From Marinobacterium mangrovicola (GTDB lineage: Bacteria; Pseudomonadota; Gammaproteobacteria; Pseudomonadales; Balneatricaceae), in assembly GCF_004339595.1 (NCBI RefSeq), contig NZ_SMFU01000009.1:558001-622000 (forward strand): a DNA stretch of 64,000 bases, given 5' to 3'. How positions within the stretch are numbered: the stretch's first letter is position 1; the number at the start of each line of letters is the position of its first letter. Shown here piece by piece: positions 28,085 to 36,263 of the stretch. A model generated the notes under the pieces. The model did not search any database and was not told the origin of the DNA. It saw only the letters and a program-made list of their open reading frames with translations. The position numbers were made by a program, and so were the translations under genes.

Positions 28085-28200
28085 ACCGAGCGAAAACTGC
28101 CGCTGATTAGCACCTTACTGGTAAACCCAGCAACATAGCTATCCCGGGCAAAGCAGCAAGTGAGATAGTATTTTGGCCAATCTGGGTTTTGAAGCGGCAC

Positions 28201-28217
28201 TGTGATCAATATGTGAC
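28201..28217 (+). repeat. TGTGATCA site, left
   Basis: TGTGATCAATATGTGAC: two TGTGA units 11 bases apart. Matches sites at 36117 and 38737. It lies 117 bases inside the left attachment repeat. Possibly an arm-type recombinase or excisionase site. Confidence 0.45.
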
Positions 28218-28236
28218 GAAAGTGGAGACGAAGCTA

Positions 28237-29100
28237 CTATTGGCATTTTTGGCTCGGAAGATAACGGGCAATTATATCCGGCTGCACCAACTCACCTGAT
28301 AGGTTACAGATGGTAACAATACGATAGCAATCATTCGGTAACGTACCTACAAATACCGGCTCTCCATGCCAGTAACGGCTCCACGGCCCATAATATGCGG
28401 TCAATATCCTCATAGATACCGACGCTTCCCGGCCACTTCTGCCTCGCATTATCTCACGGCCATAACTATGGACCTCAAACGGAGCCCAAGACTCTGCCTG
28501 TGCGGTCAACGTACCTTTTTGGACGTGAGTATCGTGAAAGCAAGTGTGGATTGCCCAAGGGTAAGAGAGCTGATCAAGAGCGAGCAAGTCGCCGGTCACC
28601 GATACAAATACGATCACCTCATTCCGGCATTGAATACAGCATGAGTGAGGAAAATTATGCGTCACCTCTGGCTGAATTGGTGGCTTAACCTGCTCGTTCT
28701 GCCGACTAGCATCCGATGTTTCTAATGATCGATTTCGATCGTCCTCTGATATAGCATCTTCAGCAAGTAATTCTAATGCTTTACCACCAGCCGATCGAAG
28801 AGCCTCTTCAGGCTTTTTACCCTTGCTTCGTTGATCGACATACTCCGCGCCTGAGCCAAAAACAACTCCCAGCAAGTTGATTCCACACACTATCAGCAAG
28901 CTTAAAATGGCTAGTGCAGCCACCCCAAAAATGCCAAGTACCCACAGTATCGACCCACGTGAGCTATCGACAGACAGAATGATAAATACCGCAAAAGTCG
29001 CAACCACAAATACAACGGCTGCACCCAAGCTTAACTTGCGAAGGGTCGGGCTTATTGCCAATAGCAAGATGACGACAAGAACCACTATTAAAATATGCAT
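28237..29100 (-). CDS. Island membrane protein of unknown function
   Basis: 287 residues. Three hydrophobic segments in the first 85 residues (about 3-20, 27-45, 52-80), then a soluble part of about 200 residues. The soluble part has a Cys-x2-Cys (CCIQCR) and a C-terminal region rich in Tyr and Trp. Third gene of the leftward Mrr/HEPN-like operon, beginning 6 bases after its neighbour. A GTG at 29103 directly before this ATG could also start. Family not recognised; a membrane partner or effector in a defence module is an inference from position. Confidence 0.65.
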   Translation of the reverse strand: MHILIVVLVVILLLAISPTLRKLSLGAAVVFVVATFAVFIILSVDSSRGSILWVLGIFGVAALAILSLLIVCGINLLGVVFGSGAEYVDQRSKGKKPEEALRSAGGKALELLAEDAISEDDRNRSLETSDASRQNEQVKPPIQPEVTHNFPHSCCIQCRNEVIVFVSVTGDLLALDQLSYPWAIHTCFHDTHVQKGTLTAQAESWAPFEVHSYGREIMRGRSGREASVSMRILTAYYGPWSRYWHGEPVFVGTLPNDCYRIVTICNLSGELVQPDIIARYLPSQKCQ

Positions 29101-29106
29101 CACAAA

Positions 29107-29787
29107 CTAATCATCAAGATCCCATCGCCGCTTGAGTAGCCGGTCGTAAACAAGGTACGTATCCATCGCTAACTTGCGATCGACGAATGGACTTTCGTAC
29201 CGGTCAGCATGAACTGTGTTTCGCGCTTCACGAACACTATCGACATTTTCACACTCACCTTCAGACAACAGGCCACTCTCGCCTGCTCTCTTGATCAGCC
29301 GGTAGAAATCGACCTTACCATCACGATTACGATTGGGCCCGTTATCCCCATAAAACCTGACGGTGAGTAGCCCTTCAATGACGGCTCCCGCCATGAGGAC
29401 GAATGACATCCATGCCGATGCATCGAATGTTCTTTCCGCCTCTTCAGCGAACCAACCCAGTCGACTCCTTAGTTTCTCATTCTGTATATGCGGAAATAAT
29501 AGTGCGTAGTCACGAACCCCTGAGTAACCAATGGTAAGTGTTACTCGGTCGATCAAGGACAGCCCTGCTATCGAACGCCCCGACAACACTACCTTATCAC
29601 CCTCGATCGTGTAGGGCTGATGCTGAATACCCGTCTCGATAGGAATTGATAAGTCAAAGCTGAGTGCGTGGTGAAGTATTGCGTAAGCAGGTAACGACGG
29701 TACCGTGTATGCGTAATCTGCAATTTGAAATTGGCCGTCCCTCACATCACAGGCAGGGTTTGTCAGTACAAAAACCGTCGTTTTCAC
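29107..29787 (-). CDS. HEPN-like protein of unknown function
   Basis: 226 residues, soluble. The N-terminal 110 residues are beta-rich and unrecognised. The C-terminal half is helical, with SAWMSFVLMAGAVIEGLLTV and the segment VREARNTVHADRY, giving an R-x6-H arrangement like HEPN/DUF4145 proteins, many of which are RNases in defence or toxin systems. GTG 29787 is chosen because it follows GGGAG by 7 bases and overlaps the Mrr stop as GTGA; an upstream in-frame start at 29820 lacks such a site. Translationally coupled to the Mrr gene. Confidence 0.62.
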   Translation of the reverse strand: MKTTVFVLTNPACDVRDGQFQIADYAYTVPSLPAYAILHHALSFDLSIPIETGIQHQPYTIEGDKVVLSGRSIAGLSLIDRVTLTIGYSGVRDYALLFPHIQNEKLRSRLGWFAEEAERTFDASAWMSFVLMAGAVIEGLLTVRFYGDNGPNRNRDGKVDFYRLIKRAGESGLLSEGECENVDSVREARNTVHADRYESPFVDRKLAMDTYLVYDRLLKRRWDLDD

Positions 29788-30674
29788 TTTGGTGCTCCCA
29801 CGTTCACGATAGCCCTGCACTTTGGATAGCGTGAGCAGCCCCAGAACTCCCGGCCCACATTCGCTCCTTTACGCGCGACTCGCTTAACCATAGGCGAGCT
29901 GCATTTTGGACAAGAAAACGTCTCAGGGGCGCTCTCCGTGGCTCTGAGAGCGTCTTCAGGCATTGAGTGCTCGGCCTTGCGCAACATCTTGTCGAGTTTG
30001 GCCCCGTTGATCAGGCCAATGGGCTTACCGTTGGCAAACTGATTCGCTTCTTCGGTGAAGTCGCCGGAGGTGACGATGAAGGCGCCCTTGGCTCCTTGGT
30101 CGACCATGACCCCGAAGAGCTCTCGGATCACCGCAACACCAACCCTTTGCGTCTTCCAGTGCTTGCACTGGACCAGATAACGCTGCCCGTTCTTGCTAAG
30201 GTGCACATCGACACCACCGTCTGGTCCGTAATCCCCACCATCGATTACGCGGTAACCCGACTGTCGGAAGGCTTCCCCAACCAGCAGCTCGAACTGACCC
30301 CAGCTCATCTCGGCGGTCGGCTTAGCGCGGCTCTGAGAGGGGCTCTGAGTCGGTATCTCTGCTTCCGGCGCGGCTATGTACCGCTCACGTAAGCGACGCC
30401 CAGAGAAAGCCTTAGCGGCCTTTACGGCAGCGCCAATGAGGAAGGCTAGTGGGATCAGATACTGCCCCGCAATCAAGAACGGATGGAGTAAGAGGGCAGT
30501 CATGTTTGTCGGCAGCGCAGAGCCCGGCTGCGTCTCCACTGTGGCCGGCTGGCTCACGTAGTGATGCAATACCAGATAGGCCGCTAATGCGATCAAAAGG
30601 CTGGCCCAGATTGGTAACTTCGACGAGATGCTGACGAGGTCTTCTAGGGGTGAAGTCCGGCGTTTCCGTGCCAT
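29784..30674 (-). CDS. Membrane-anchored Mrr-type restriction endonuclease with zinc ribbon
   Basis: 296 residues. Two membrane segments (about 20-38 and 60-85), then an Mrr_cat PD-(D/E)xK nuclease (about 122-230) with SGYRVIDGGDYGPDGGVDV and QCKHWK as the catalytic Asp and Gln-x-Lys, and a C-terminal topoisomerase-type C4 zinc finger (CPKCSSPMVKR to GCSRYPKC). Mrr relatives cut modified DNA. First gene of a three-gene operon with the HEPN-like and membrane proteins; membrane tethering suggests action at the envelope, for example on incoming DNA (inference). Confidence 0.87.
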   Translation of the reverse strand: MARKRRTSPLEDLVSISSKLPIWASLLIALAAYLVLHHYVSQPATVETQPGSALPTNMTALLLHPFLIAGQYLIPLAFLIGAAVKAAKAFSGRRLRERYIAAPEAEIPTQSPSQSRAKPTAEMSWGQFELLVGEAFRQSGYRVIDGGDYGPDGGVDVHLSKNGQRYLVQCKHWKTQRVGVAVIRELFGVMVDQGAKGAFIVTSGDFTEEANQFANGKPIGLINGAKLDKMLRKAEHSMPEDALRATESAPETFSCPKCSSPMVKRVARKGANVGREFWGCSRYPKCRAIVNVGAPK

Positions 30675-30872
30675 GAGTACTGTCCGTATATTAGAAAGAC
30701 GTTGAGATCGGCCCTGTTTATACCAGATTAGCGACCTCGACTGCTAAACCACGAGCCCCTCCATCGCCAGCTATCCGGTCACGACCTATCGGCTAACGAA
30801 AACGCGACTGTCGAAAAATCAGTAGAATACCGACTGTACCCTGTCAATTCACAGCCAGCCAACGAAGACATC

Positions 30873-31751
30873 ATGCACGCAAAGCGCGACTTAGACCCTT
30901 TAAACGACGACCCCAATACATACGACCTGGAGCGTGACGGTCCTATCGATATGCCGGTGACAGAGGCACTGGCGCTGGCTGAACGCATTTTGCACAGCAA
31001 ATCAGATGACGAGATCCACGATCAGTTAGTCAAAGCCAGGGCCCACGCTAAGGTAGAGGACTGCGATAACCACGCAGCCTTTGAGCATGCTCAAGTCCGG
31101 ATTACCTTCTTGGCATTGAACTTCGCTGCTAACCAGCGCCGGGGGCTAGCACCGGTGTATCGTGAGCGACTACGCGCCTCAATCCGCCCTTCTGGGAATG
31201 GCCCGAAACAACCAAACAAGCTCATTGACATAATCTATTCTCTCGACAGACAACTGATTGACCTCCACTGGTTATACTGCCGCGAAGTCGATAGCGGTAA
31301 CCCAACGTCACCTAAGGTCGATGGTGAGCATATCTGGCTCGAAGGCGAATTCAATCCGGCTGCGGCTGAGCGCTTTGTACAGCAAGAGTGGGGAGCTCCC
31401 CATAAGGTTAAAACGCTGCAGATAATCGAAGCAGATCAGCTTGAACTTGGTGTTCTGCGCTCAAAAAAAGTCAGAGATCGGCACTATGAAATTCTCAAGA
31501 GGCGGGACTCTGACCTTTTGGCGATCAAAGACTACTGCATCAATAATCGACAGCTATCTAAAGCCGATCAAGAGCCAATGTACAACGACCTATTAGCCTT
31601 GAGACTGTCTAGGCAAGACGTTTCTCTGGCTGCTCAACTACGCCGGTCAATGGGAGATACGGTTGGTATTGCACAGAGTAATGAGGCAATACAGCGCCGG
31701 CTCCGCAGGCGAAAATTATTATTCAAAGACACGTTGAAACGGCTGCGATAG
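30873..31751 (+). CDS. Island protein of unknown function
   Basis: 292 residues, soluble, charged and largely helical, with no signal peptide. It has acidic N-terminal residues and a very basic C-terminus (EAIQRRLRRRKLLFKDTLKRL), which suggests nucleic-acid contact. I recognise no catalytic motif. Divergent from the Mrr operon across about 200 bases, so the two may share a control region. Confidence 0.6.
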   Translation: MHAKRDLDPLNDDPNTYDLERDGPIDMPVTEALALAERILHSKSDDEIHDQLVKARAHAKVEDCDNHAAFEHAQVRITFLALNFAANQRRGLAPVYRERLRASIRPSGNGPKQPNKLIDIIYSLDRQLIDLHWLYCREVDSGNPTSPKVDGEHIWLEGEFNPAAAERFVQQEWGAPHKVKTLQIIEADQLELGVLRSKKVRDRHYEILKRRDSDLLAIKDYCINNRQLSKADQEPMYNDLLALRLSRQDVSLAAQLRRSMGDTVGIAQSNEAIQRRLRRRKLLFKDTLKRLR

Positions 31752-32169
31752 GGCTCTGCGAAACCGATTTAGGCGGGGTCAATGCACTACTTTACGGACA
31801 CCATCACGGACATCTAAATATAATAAAACCCATTGATATTGCTGGCTTTAAACCACTTCCTAACCCGCTTAATGTTTTAGTATTTAATGACGCCGCGACA
31901 AAAATTGCCGCAGCGCTTGCGCTGCCGCGCGGGCCAGAAAGCGCTTCGCTATCGCCGCAGGCCCTGCGGGCCTGACAGGCGACCGCTGCACGCTTTCTCT
32001 ATTTTCATGCTCCTACGCCGGGATGATGACTCTGACTTGACTGCAACAGAGCATAAGAGAAAGCAAATACCAGCATCGTGTGGGGAACTATCAAGCACCC
32101 CGGATGATAATAGTTATCATTATATTTAATGGTTGAAAAGTGTCGCATTTTGTATATGTGATTTCTGCT
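31752..32169. other. Intergenic region with GC-rich nested inverted repeats
   Basis: 418 bases without a convincing gene. An A+T-rich part (to about 31890) and a GC-rich core: GCAGCGC/GCGCTGC (31910-31925), then a nested structure with outer arms AGAAAGCG (31936) and CGCTTTCT (31991), middle TCGCC/GGCGA and inner CAGGCCC-TGC-GGGCCTG (31958-31974). It could be a structured RNA, a remnant of a mobile element or a recombination site. Confidence 0.5.
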
Positions 32170-32751
32170 TTATTTCAACCTGATCAACGCATTCAGCCAA
32201 CTCTCTTCCCGACCCGGGCGCTGATCTTCCGTCACCCAGGTTTCAAGTTCAAAGGCTACGCCTGTCAGGCTCAAGGCTCTCTCCAGACCAGACTCGTCCA
32301 GATCAGTAAACGTCCGACCTCCGAACTCACGTTCTCCAGAGCCGTACTTGAATGAGCAGTAAAGCACACCGCCCGGTTTCAGAGCAGCAAATAGCCGCTC
32401 AAATGTGACTGGTAGTTCACCATAGGGCACATGCAGCAGAGAGGCGCACGCCCATACAGCGTGAAACGCCCCCTGCCACTCGATCTCATCAAATCGCATG
32501 CAATGTACATCCTGACCTAAGTGGGCTGAGGCGAGCACACAGAGCGATTCAGACGCATCAAAGGCAGTCACGCTATAGCCATGGCGTTTGAAGTAGACCG
32601 CATCACGACCGGATCCGCAGCCAGCATCAAGGATTGATGCTCCGGTCGGCAACAGAGGCAGCACACGCTGATACAGTGGAGCCATATCGACATCCACGGT
32701 CGAGTCGAAAAACACCTGAGCGTTTTCATCGTAGTAGTCTTTCTGACTCAA
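32170..32751 (-). CDS. Class I SAM-dependent methyltransferase paired with HNH protein
   Basis: 193 residues. Rossmann methyltransferase: motif I ILDAGCGSGRDAVYFKRHG (about residue 39), acidic motif II VTAFDAS, and FAALKPGGVLYCSFKYG. Related to TehB-type enzymes. No DPPY or other DNA-methyltransferase motif IV is seen, so it is not a typical restriction-modification methylase. TTG 32751 is chosen: it overlaps the upstream HNH stop as TTGA; an upstream in-frame ATG at 32784 would overlap by 37 bases. Substrate unknown; RNA, protein or small molecule are all possible. Confidence 0.77.
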   Translation of the reverse strand: MSQKDYYDENAQVFFDSTVDVDMAPLYQRVLPLLPTGASILDAGCGSGRDAVYFKRHGYSVTAFDASESLCVLASAHLGQDVHCMRFDEIEWQGAFHAVWACASLLHVPYGELPVTFERLFAALKPGGVLYCSFKYGSGEREFGGRTFTDLDESGLERALSLTGVAFELETWVTEDQRPGREESWLNALIRLK

Positions 32752-33770
32752 AATGCCGGGTCTCCAGACGATGCAGGCTGCCAAGTATGTACAAGATAGC
32801 TCAGAGCCTCATCATACCGCTGCTGAAGATACCGGCCACGCTCCTGAGCAGTACCCCCGGTTTGCCGTATCAGGGTCTCTCTTAGAGGGTGGTGACTGGA
32901 AATGAGGTATTCATTGCGCTTATGCAGTCGCCGTAGCAATGGAAGGGCGGGCACTCGGGCGAATTTGCCCTCAGCGCCGCGATTACAGCCAGAACACGCC
33001 AGTACTAGATTCCAAACTCCATCCCAGTTCGGGCCCTGATTATGCAATTTCAGAGCGTGCGGCAGGAAGTGATCAACATCGGCTAGATTCTCGGAACCAG
33101 GTTCAACAGTGATTGTTGCAAAGCAGTAGAAGCATTTACCCTTCTGGTAACCATTGAGCGCATCGCGGCTGCTGGTAATGTCGATACGTCGGCCAAATGC
33201 ACGGGCAAACAACAGACTCTGATCAGTATCGGCTTCAACACTAATGAGGTTTCGCGATAGCCCCAGCTCCCAAGCGGTCTCAACAAGCCTCCAGCGGGCT
33301 TCTGTCTCATGCAACAAAGAACCAGTACCGGACTGAGAAAACAGCTCATACAGCTGCTCCGTGAGCCTGATGCCACCGGATGATCGCCGTTCATCAATGA
33401 AGAACCTTTTAGGAAGTTCGCCCTGGTTAACGTTATGAAAGGCATCGATGACATTCTGAAAACCCAGTTTACGAGTTACCTCTAGCAGCTGCCCTTTACT
33501 GATGTCTCCCGCATTGAATTGCCGACAGGTGTCCAGAAAGCGCCCTGTTGGTCGAGAGCCCTGCTTATCCACTTGAGTCAGATGTTCACAAAGATGTCGA
33601 CTAAAAGGCTCAGCCAGCTCATCTAGCGTAATCAAGTCCTTACCCGGATGATTGCCAATCTCGATAAGCGCTTTAGCGAGTGCGAACTTATAAGAAGCGG
33701 AGTTGAGCCCAAACAGTATGATCGCGCGCCAATAGTTGGCCAGTGCGGGCTCTGTCTTGATGAAGTCCAT
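32748..33770 (-). CDS. HNH endonuclease-domain protein
   Basis: 340 residues. The N-terminal 190 residues are helical and unrecognised. The C-terminal HNH nuclease (about 210-280) has two zinc-type cysteine pairs, GKCFYC and CSGCNRG, and the catalytic DVDHFLPHA (His), followed by WNLVLAC (Asn). It is translationally coupled to the following methyltransferase. An inverted repeat at 33773-33802 covers its ribosome binding site. The pairing with a non-DNA-type methyltransferase in an island suggests a defence or toxin/antidote function (inference). Confidence 0.82.
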   Translation of the reverse strand: MDFIKTEPALANYWRAIILFGLNSASYKFALAKALIEIGNHPGKDLITLDELAEPFSRHLCEHLTQVDKQGSRPTGRFLDTCRQFNAGDISKGQLLEVTRKLGFQNVIDAFHNVNQGELPKRFFIDERRSSGGIRLTEQLYELFSQSGTGSLLHETEARWRLVETAWELGLSRNLISVEADTDQSLLFARAFGRRIDITSSRDALNGYQKGKCFYCFATITVEPGSENLADVDHFLPHALKLHNQGPNWDGVWNLVLACSGCNRGAEGKFARVPALPLLRRLHKRNEYLISSHHPLRETLIRQTGGTAQERGRYLQQRYDEALSYLVHTWQPASSGDPAF

Positions 33771-33772
33771 AC

Positions 33773-33802
33773 CACCCTCCCTATGTATTCAATTGGAGGG
33801 TG
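33773..33802 (-). promoter_or_regulatory. Inverted repeat over the HNH gene ribosome binding site
   Basis: Minus-strand order: CACCCTCC, a 14-base loop, GGAGGGTG, GT, ATG. The 3' arm contains the Shine-Dalgarno GGAGGG, so folding would hide it; as DNA the repeat could be an operator. The rest of the 330-base gap 33771-34100 shows nothing else. Confidence 0.6.
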
Positions 33803-34100
33803 CCACAAACAGCGCTTGAAAGCCCAGATAGCTCAGCGCGGATATGTCATAGTCTTAGGTAGATACAACCAGCGTGACCCGGGAGGTGCCTGTCCCGATC
33901 ACGTGAACTCGCTGACCCTTATAGAGGTATCAGGTTACCGCTTCCGCCTCCCTCTCCGAAATTTTTTAACCCTTATACTTTCACGATAAGATACTGTAAC
34001 CACGAGGCCTGTAGACGATCACCTAGGCGAAAACACCCGTTTTTTAGCAACATCGATCAACACTTTGCGACTAATTTACGCTGACCGGATGTTTTTTACG

Positions 34101-35075
34101 TCAAGAGACCAACCGATCCACCAACGTCTCTGCACGCAGGTGGGTGTAGCGATTCAACATTTCCAGCGTCTTATGACCGGTGATCGTTGCCACCTCCATC
34201 GTATTCAAGCCCATTTCGAAGAACCGGCTGGTGGCCTCGTGGCGTAGATCATGGAAACGCAGTCCTTCAATCCCAGCGCGCCTACAAGCCCGTTCAAAGG
34301 CCTGAGAGACGCTATCTGGCTGCAGAGCAAACATTCTGCCCTGCTGGGTACTGCTGGCGCTGATCTCGTTCATAAGGGCTATCGCACGCTCTGACAACGG
34401 CACATCTCTCGGGACCCCGGTCTTAGTTTCAGGTATATGCAGTGTCCGGGCTGTCCAATTGATATGTGTCCATTCAATCTTGACCAGTTCACCACGACGC
34501 ATGGCGGTTTCAACGGCCAGAATCACGATCTGCTGGACAGCCGGCGTCTCGGACAACGCTTCCAGCAAGCTCTCCAGCTCACCCTCTTGCAGCCGGCGAT
34601 CTCGACCACGCGGCCGCTTAGGTTTACGTACTGACGGAACTCCTTTCGGGAACGGAACGTTCCACTCTTGAGCTGCGATCTTCAGCACCTTGCTAAGCAG
34701 TGACAGGCGGTGAACGACTGTCGTTGGACCAACAAGCTGGAGTTGCTCATCTCGGAAGTCAGCCAAATGCTGATTGCTCAGATTGAAAAGGGAGACGTGC
34801 CCCAGCGAAGCCACCACAGGACGACCTGTGGAGCGCTCTATGCGCTGTTTCTTCGAATCACTGATACCAGACAGGTAACGTTCGATCGCCTCCCTGACGC
34901 TCATACGCTCAGCCACAGCAGTATCAACAAAAACACCGCGCTGAATCTCAGTTTCGATCTGTCGAGCCCAAGCCACTGCATCTGACTTTAGCGTGAATGA
35001 CTTGGCTTGCGGCTTGTGCCCTTTGATCCGAACCTGCGCCTGCCACTTGTTCCGTAACTTCCGAACCGTCGCCAT
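34101..35075 (-). CDS. int: Tyrosine integrase of the island
   Basis: 324 residues, phage-type tyrosine recombinase. N-terminal arm-binding part (VRKLRNKWQAQVRIKG), SAM-like core-binding domain (about 60-150) and catalytic domain with Arg in AVETAMRRGELV, HDLRHE (His-x-x-Arg), GHKTLEML and the nucleophile in NRYTHLR. Expected to recombine the tRNA-Arg attachment sites. Unusually it is about 3.8 kb from the tRNA end and not beside it. Both neighbours are HNH genes. Confidence 0.93.
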   Translation of the reverse strand: MATVRKLRNKWQAQVRIKGHKPQAKSFTLKSDAVAWARQIETEIQRGVFVDTAVAERMSVREAIERYLSGISDSKKQRIERSTGRPVVASLGHVSLFNLSNQHLADFRDEQLQLVGPTTVVHRLSLLSKVLKIAAQEWNVPFPKGVPSVRKPKRPRGRDRRLQEGELESLLEALSETPAVQQIVILAVETAMRRGELVKIEWTHINWTARTLHIPETKTGVPRDVPLSERAIALMNEISASSTQQGRMFALQPDSVSQAFERACRRAGIEGLRFHDLRHEATSRFFEMGLNTMEVATITGHKTLEMLNRYTHLRAETLVDRLVS

Positions 35076-35174
35076 CGACTTGCCACCTTCTGCTGGGTTC
35101 TTAACAGGTGCAGATGTTAGGATGCCAGGCGATGACTGTCGGGCTTCGGCACGAAAAAGCGGCTAATAATCAGG

Positions 35175-36110
35175 ATGTTGAAGATGAGAAAGGATGACCT
35201 CAGCGAGGCACAACGCTGGTTTCTAGAGCATACAGGGATGACTTTACCCTGGTCGGCGATCAGTGCTAACACGCCGAGACTCTCCTCTCAGGCCAAAGGT
35301 ATTTATAAGCCGGCCGATAGCGAATATGCCCTTAGCGTCAAGGAGACCCTAACCGGGGAATACCCGGATAAAGAGCCCGTCTACAGAGAGGACGGCTCCT
35401 GGCTTTACGAATACTTTCAGGAGAATCCAGACCCGGCGCAGCGGGACACTGAGTACACCAACCGGGCATTGATGAAATGCGTGCAGGATGGAGTGCCTGT
35501 CGGCGTGATGATCCAGACGAAGCCAAAGCCCGGTGTAGAGTATCGAATCATAGGGCTGGCCTATGTGACTGGCTGGGATGAAGGCTATTTCTACCTTGAA
35601 AGCTACGATGCTGAGCGAGGATTCAAGCCTGGCCCAAGCGCTGAGATCGAGCAGATAACGCAGCAACTTGAGCAGATCGAAGAAGAAACTGGCAGCTACG
35701 ACCCTGAAGACTTTGGCGACTCACGCAAGAAAATCATTGCCAGCATCGTCCAACGCCGTGGGCAATCCAAGTTTCGAGCAAAGCTCATAGAAGCCTATAG
35801 AGGTTGCTGTTCTATTACCGGATGCCAGGCTACTCCAGCCCTCGAAGCGGCCCATATAACGCCATACAAGGGCGATGACAGCAACACTACCGCCAACGGT
35901 CTACTACTACGTGCTGACATCCATACGCTTTGGGACCTTGGCATGATCGCTGTGGATCCTGATACTGGCACCGTGATCGTTGCCGATGAACTTCAGGAAA
36001 GCTATTCAGATATTGCAGGAGCTACCCTCGCAGAGCCGGCAAACCACTCGGATCGCCCATCGAAGGCTGCACTCGCTGCGCACCTAGAGTGGACCGGACT
36101 GAAAACCTAA
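35175..36110 (+). CDS. HNH endonuclease, predicted restriction type (HNH_2)
   Basis: 311 residues. The N-terminal part (about 60-160) looks like a reader domain (YRIIGLAYVTGWDEGYFYLE). The C-terminal HNH_2 domain (about 190-275) contains FRAKLIEAYRGCCSITGC, LEAAHITPY with the catalytic His, ANGLLLRADIHTLWDLG. This architecture matches predicted standalone restriction endonucleases (COG3440-like), which resemble modification-dependent type IV enzymes. No methylase lies next to it. Divergent from the integrase by 99 bases. An internal ATG at 35184 is an alternative start. Confidence 0.82.
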   Translation: MLKMRKDDLSEAQRWFLEHTGMTLPWSAISANTPRLSSQAKGIYKPADSEYALSVKETLTGEYPDKEPVYREDGSWLYEYFQENPDPAQRDTEYTNRALMKCVQDGVPVGVMIQTKPKPGVEYRIIGLAYVTGWDEGYFYLESYDAERGFKPGPSAEIEQITQQLEQIEEETGSYDPEDFGDSRKKIIASIVQRRGQSKFRAKLIEAYRGCCSITGCQATPALEAAHITPYKGDDSNTTANGLLLRADIHTLWDLGMIAVDPDTGTVIVADELQESYSDIAGATLAEPANHSDRPSKAALAAHLEWTGLKT

Positions 36111-36116
36111 AGAGGG

Positions 36117-36133
36117 TGTGATCAGATTGTGAC
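36117..36133 (+). repeat. TGTGATCA site, internal
   Basis: TGTGATCAGATTGTGAC, 7 bases after the stop of the HNH_2 gene; third member of the set at 28201 and 38737. The convergent gap after it (to 36263) also has inverted repeats AAGGGGAA/TTCCCCTT (36172-36203) and GTGAGCAAC/GTTGCTCAC (36220-36250), possible weak terminators. Confidence 0.45.
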
Positions 36134-36263
36134 CGGCACAGTCTTCAACGCTATGCTGGCGCAGAAAAACAAAGGGGAAGCAGCGTGGTGACTGGTTCCC
36201 CTTCATGATCAGTGTCCGGGTGAGCAACGGTGTCTAGATCTGTTGCTCACGTTCAGCTCTTCC

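Noticed and set aside
28033-28140. Second tRNA-Arg gene at the left end of the island
   Set aside because: Only the 3' part matches; the 5' half is absent after 28084, so it is an attachment remnant.
31887-32129. Possible small ORF in the GC-rich intergenic stretch
   Set aside because: Arg/Pro-rich translation typical of noncoding sequence; no ribosome binding site; overlaps nested inverted repeats.
32170-33770. Classical type II restriction-modification system
   Set aside because: The methyltransferase lacks DNA-methylase catalytic motifs, so the pair does not fit that class.
33648-33989. Open frame overlapping the 5' end of the HNH gene on the opposite strand
   Set aside because: Antisense to a clear gene and its leader; no start signal or family resemblance.
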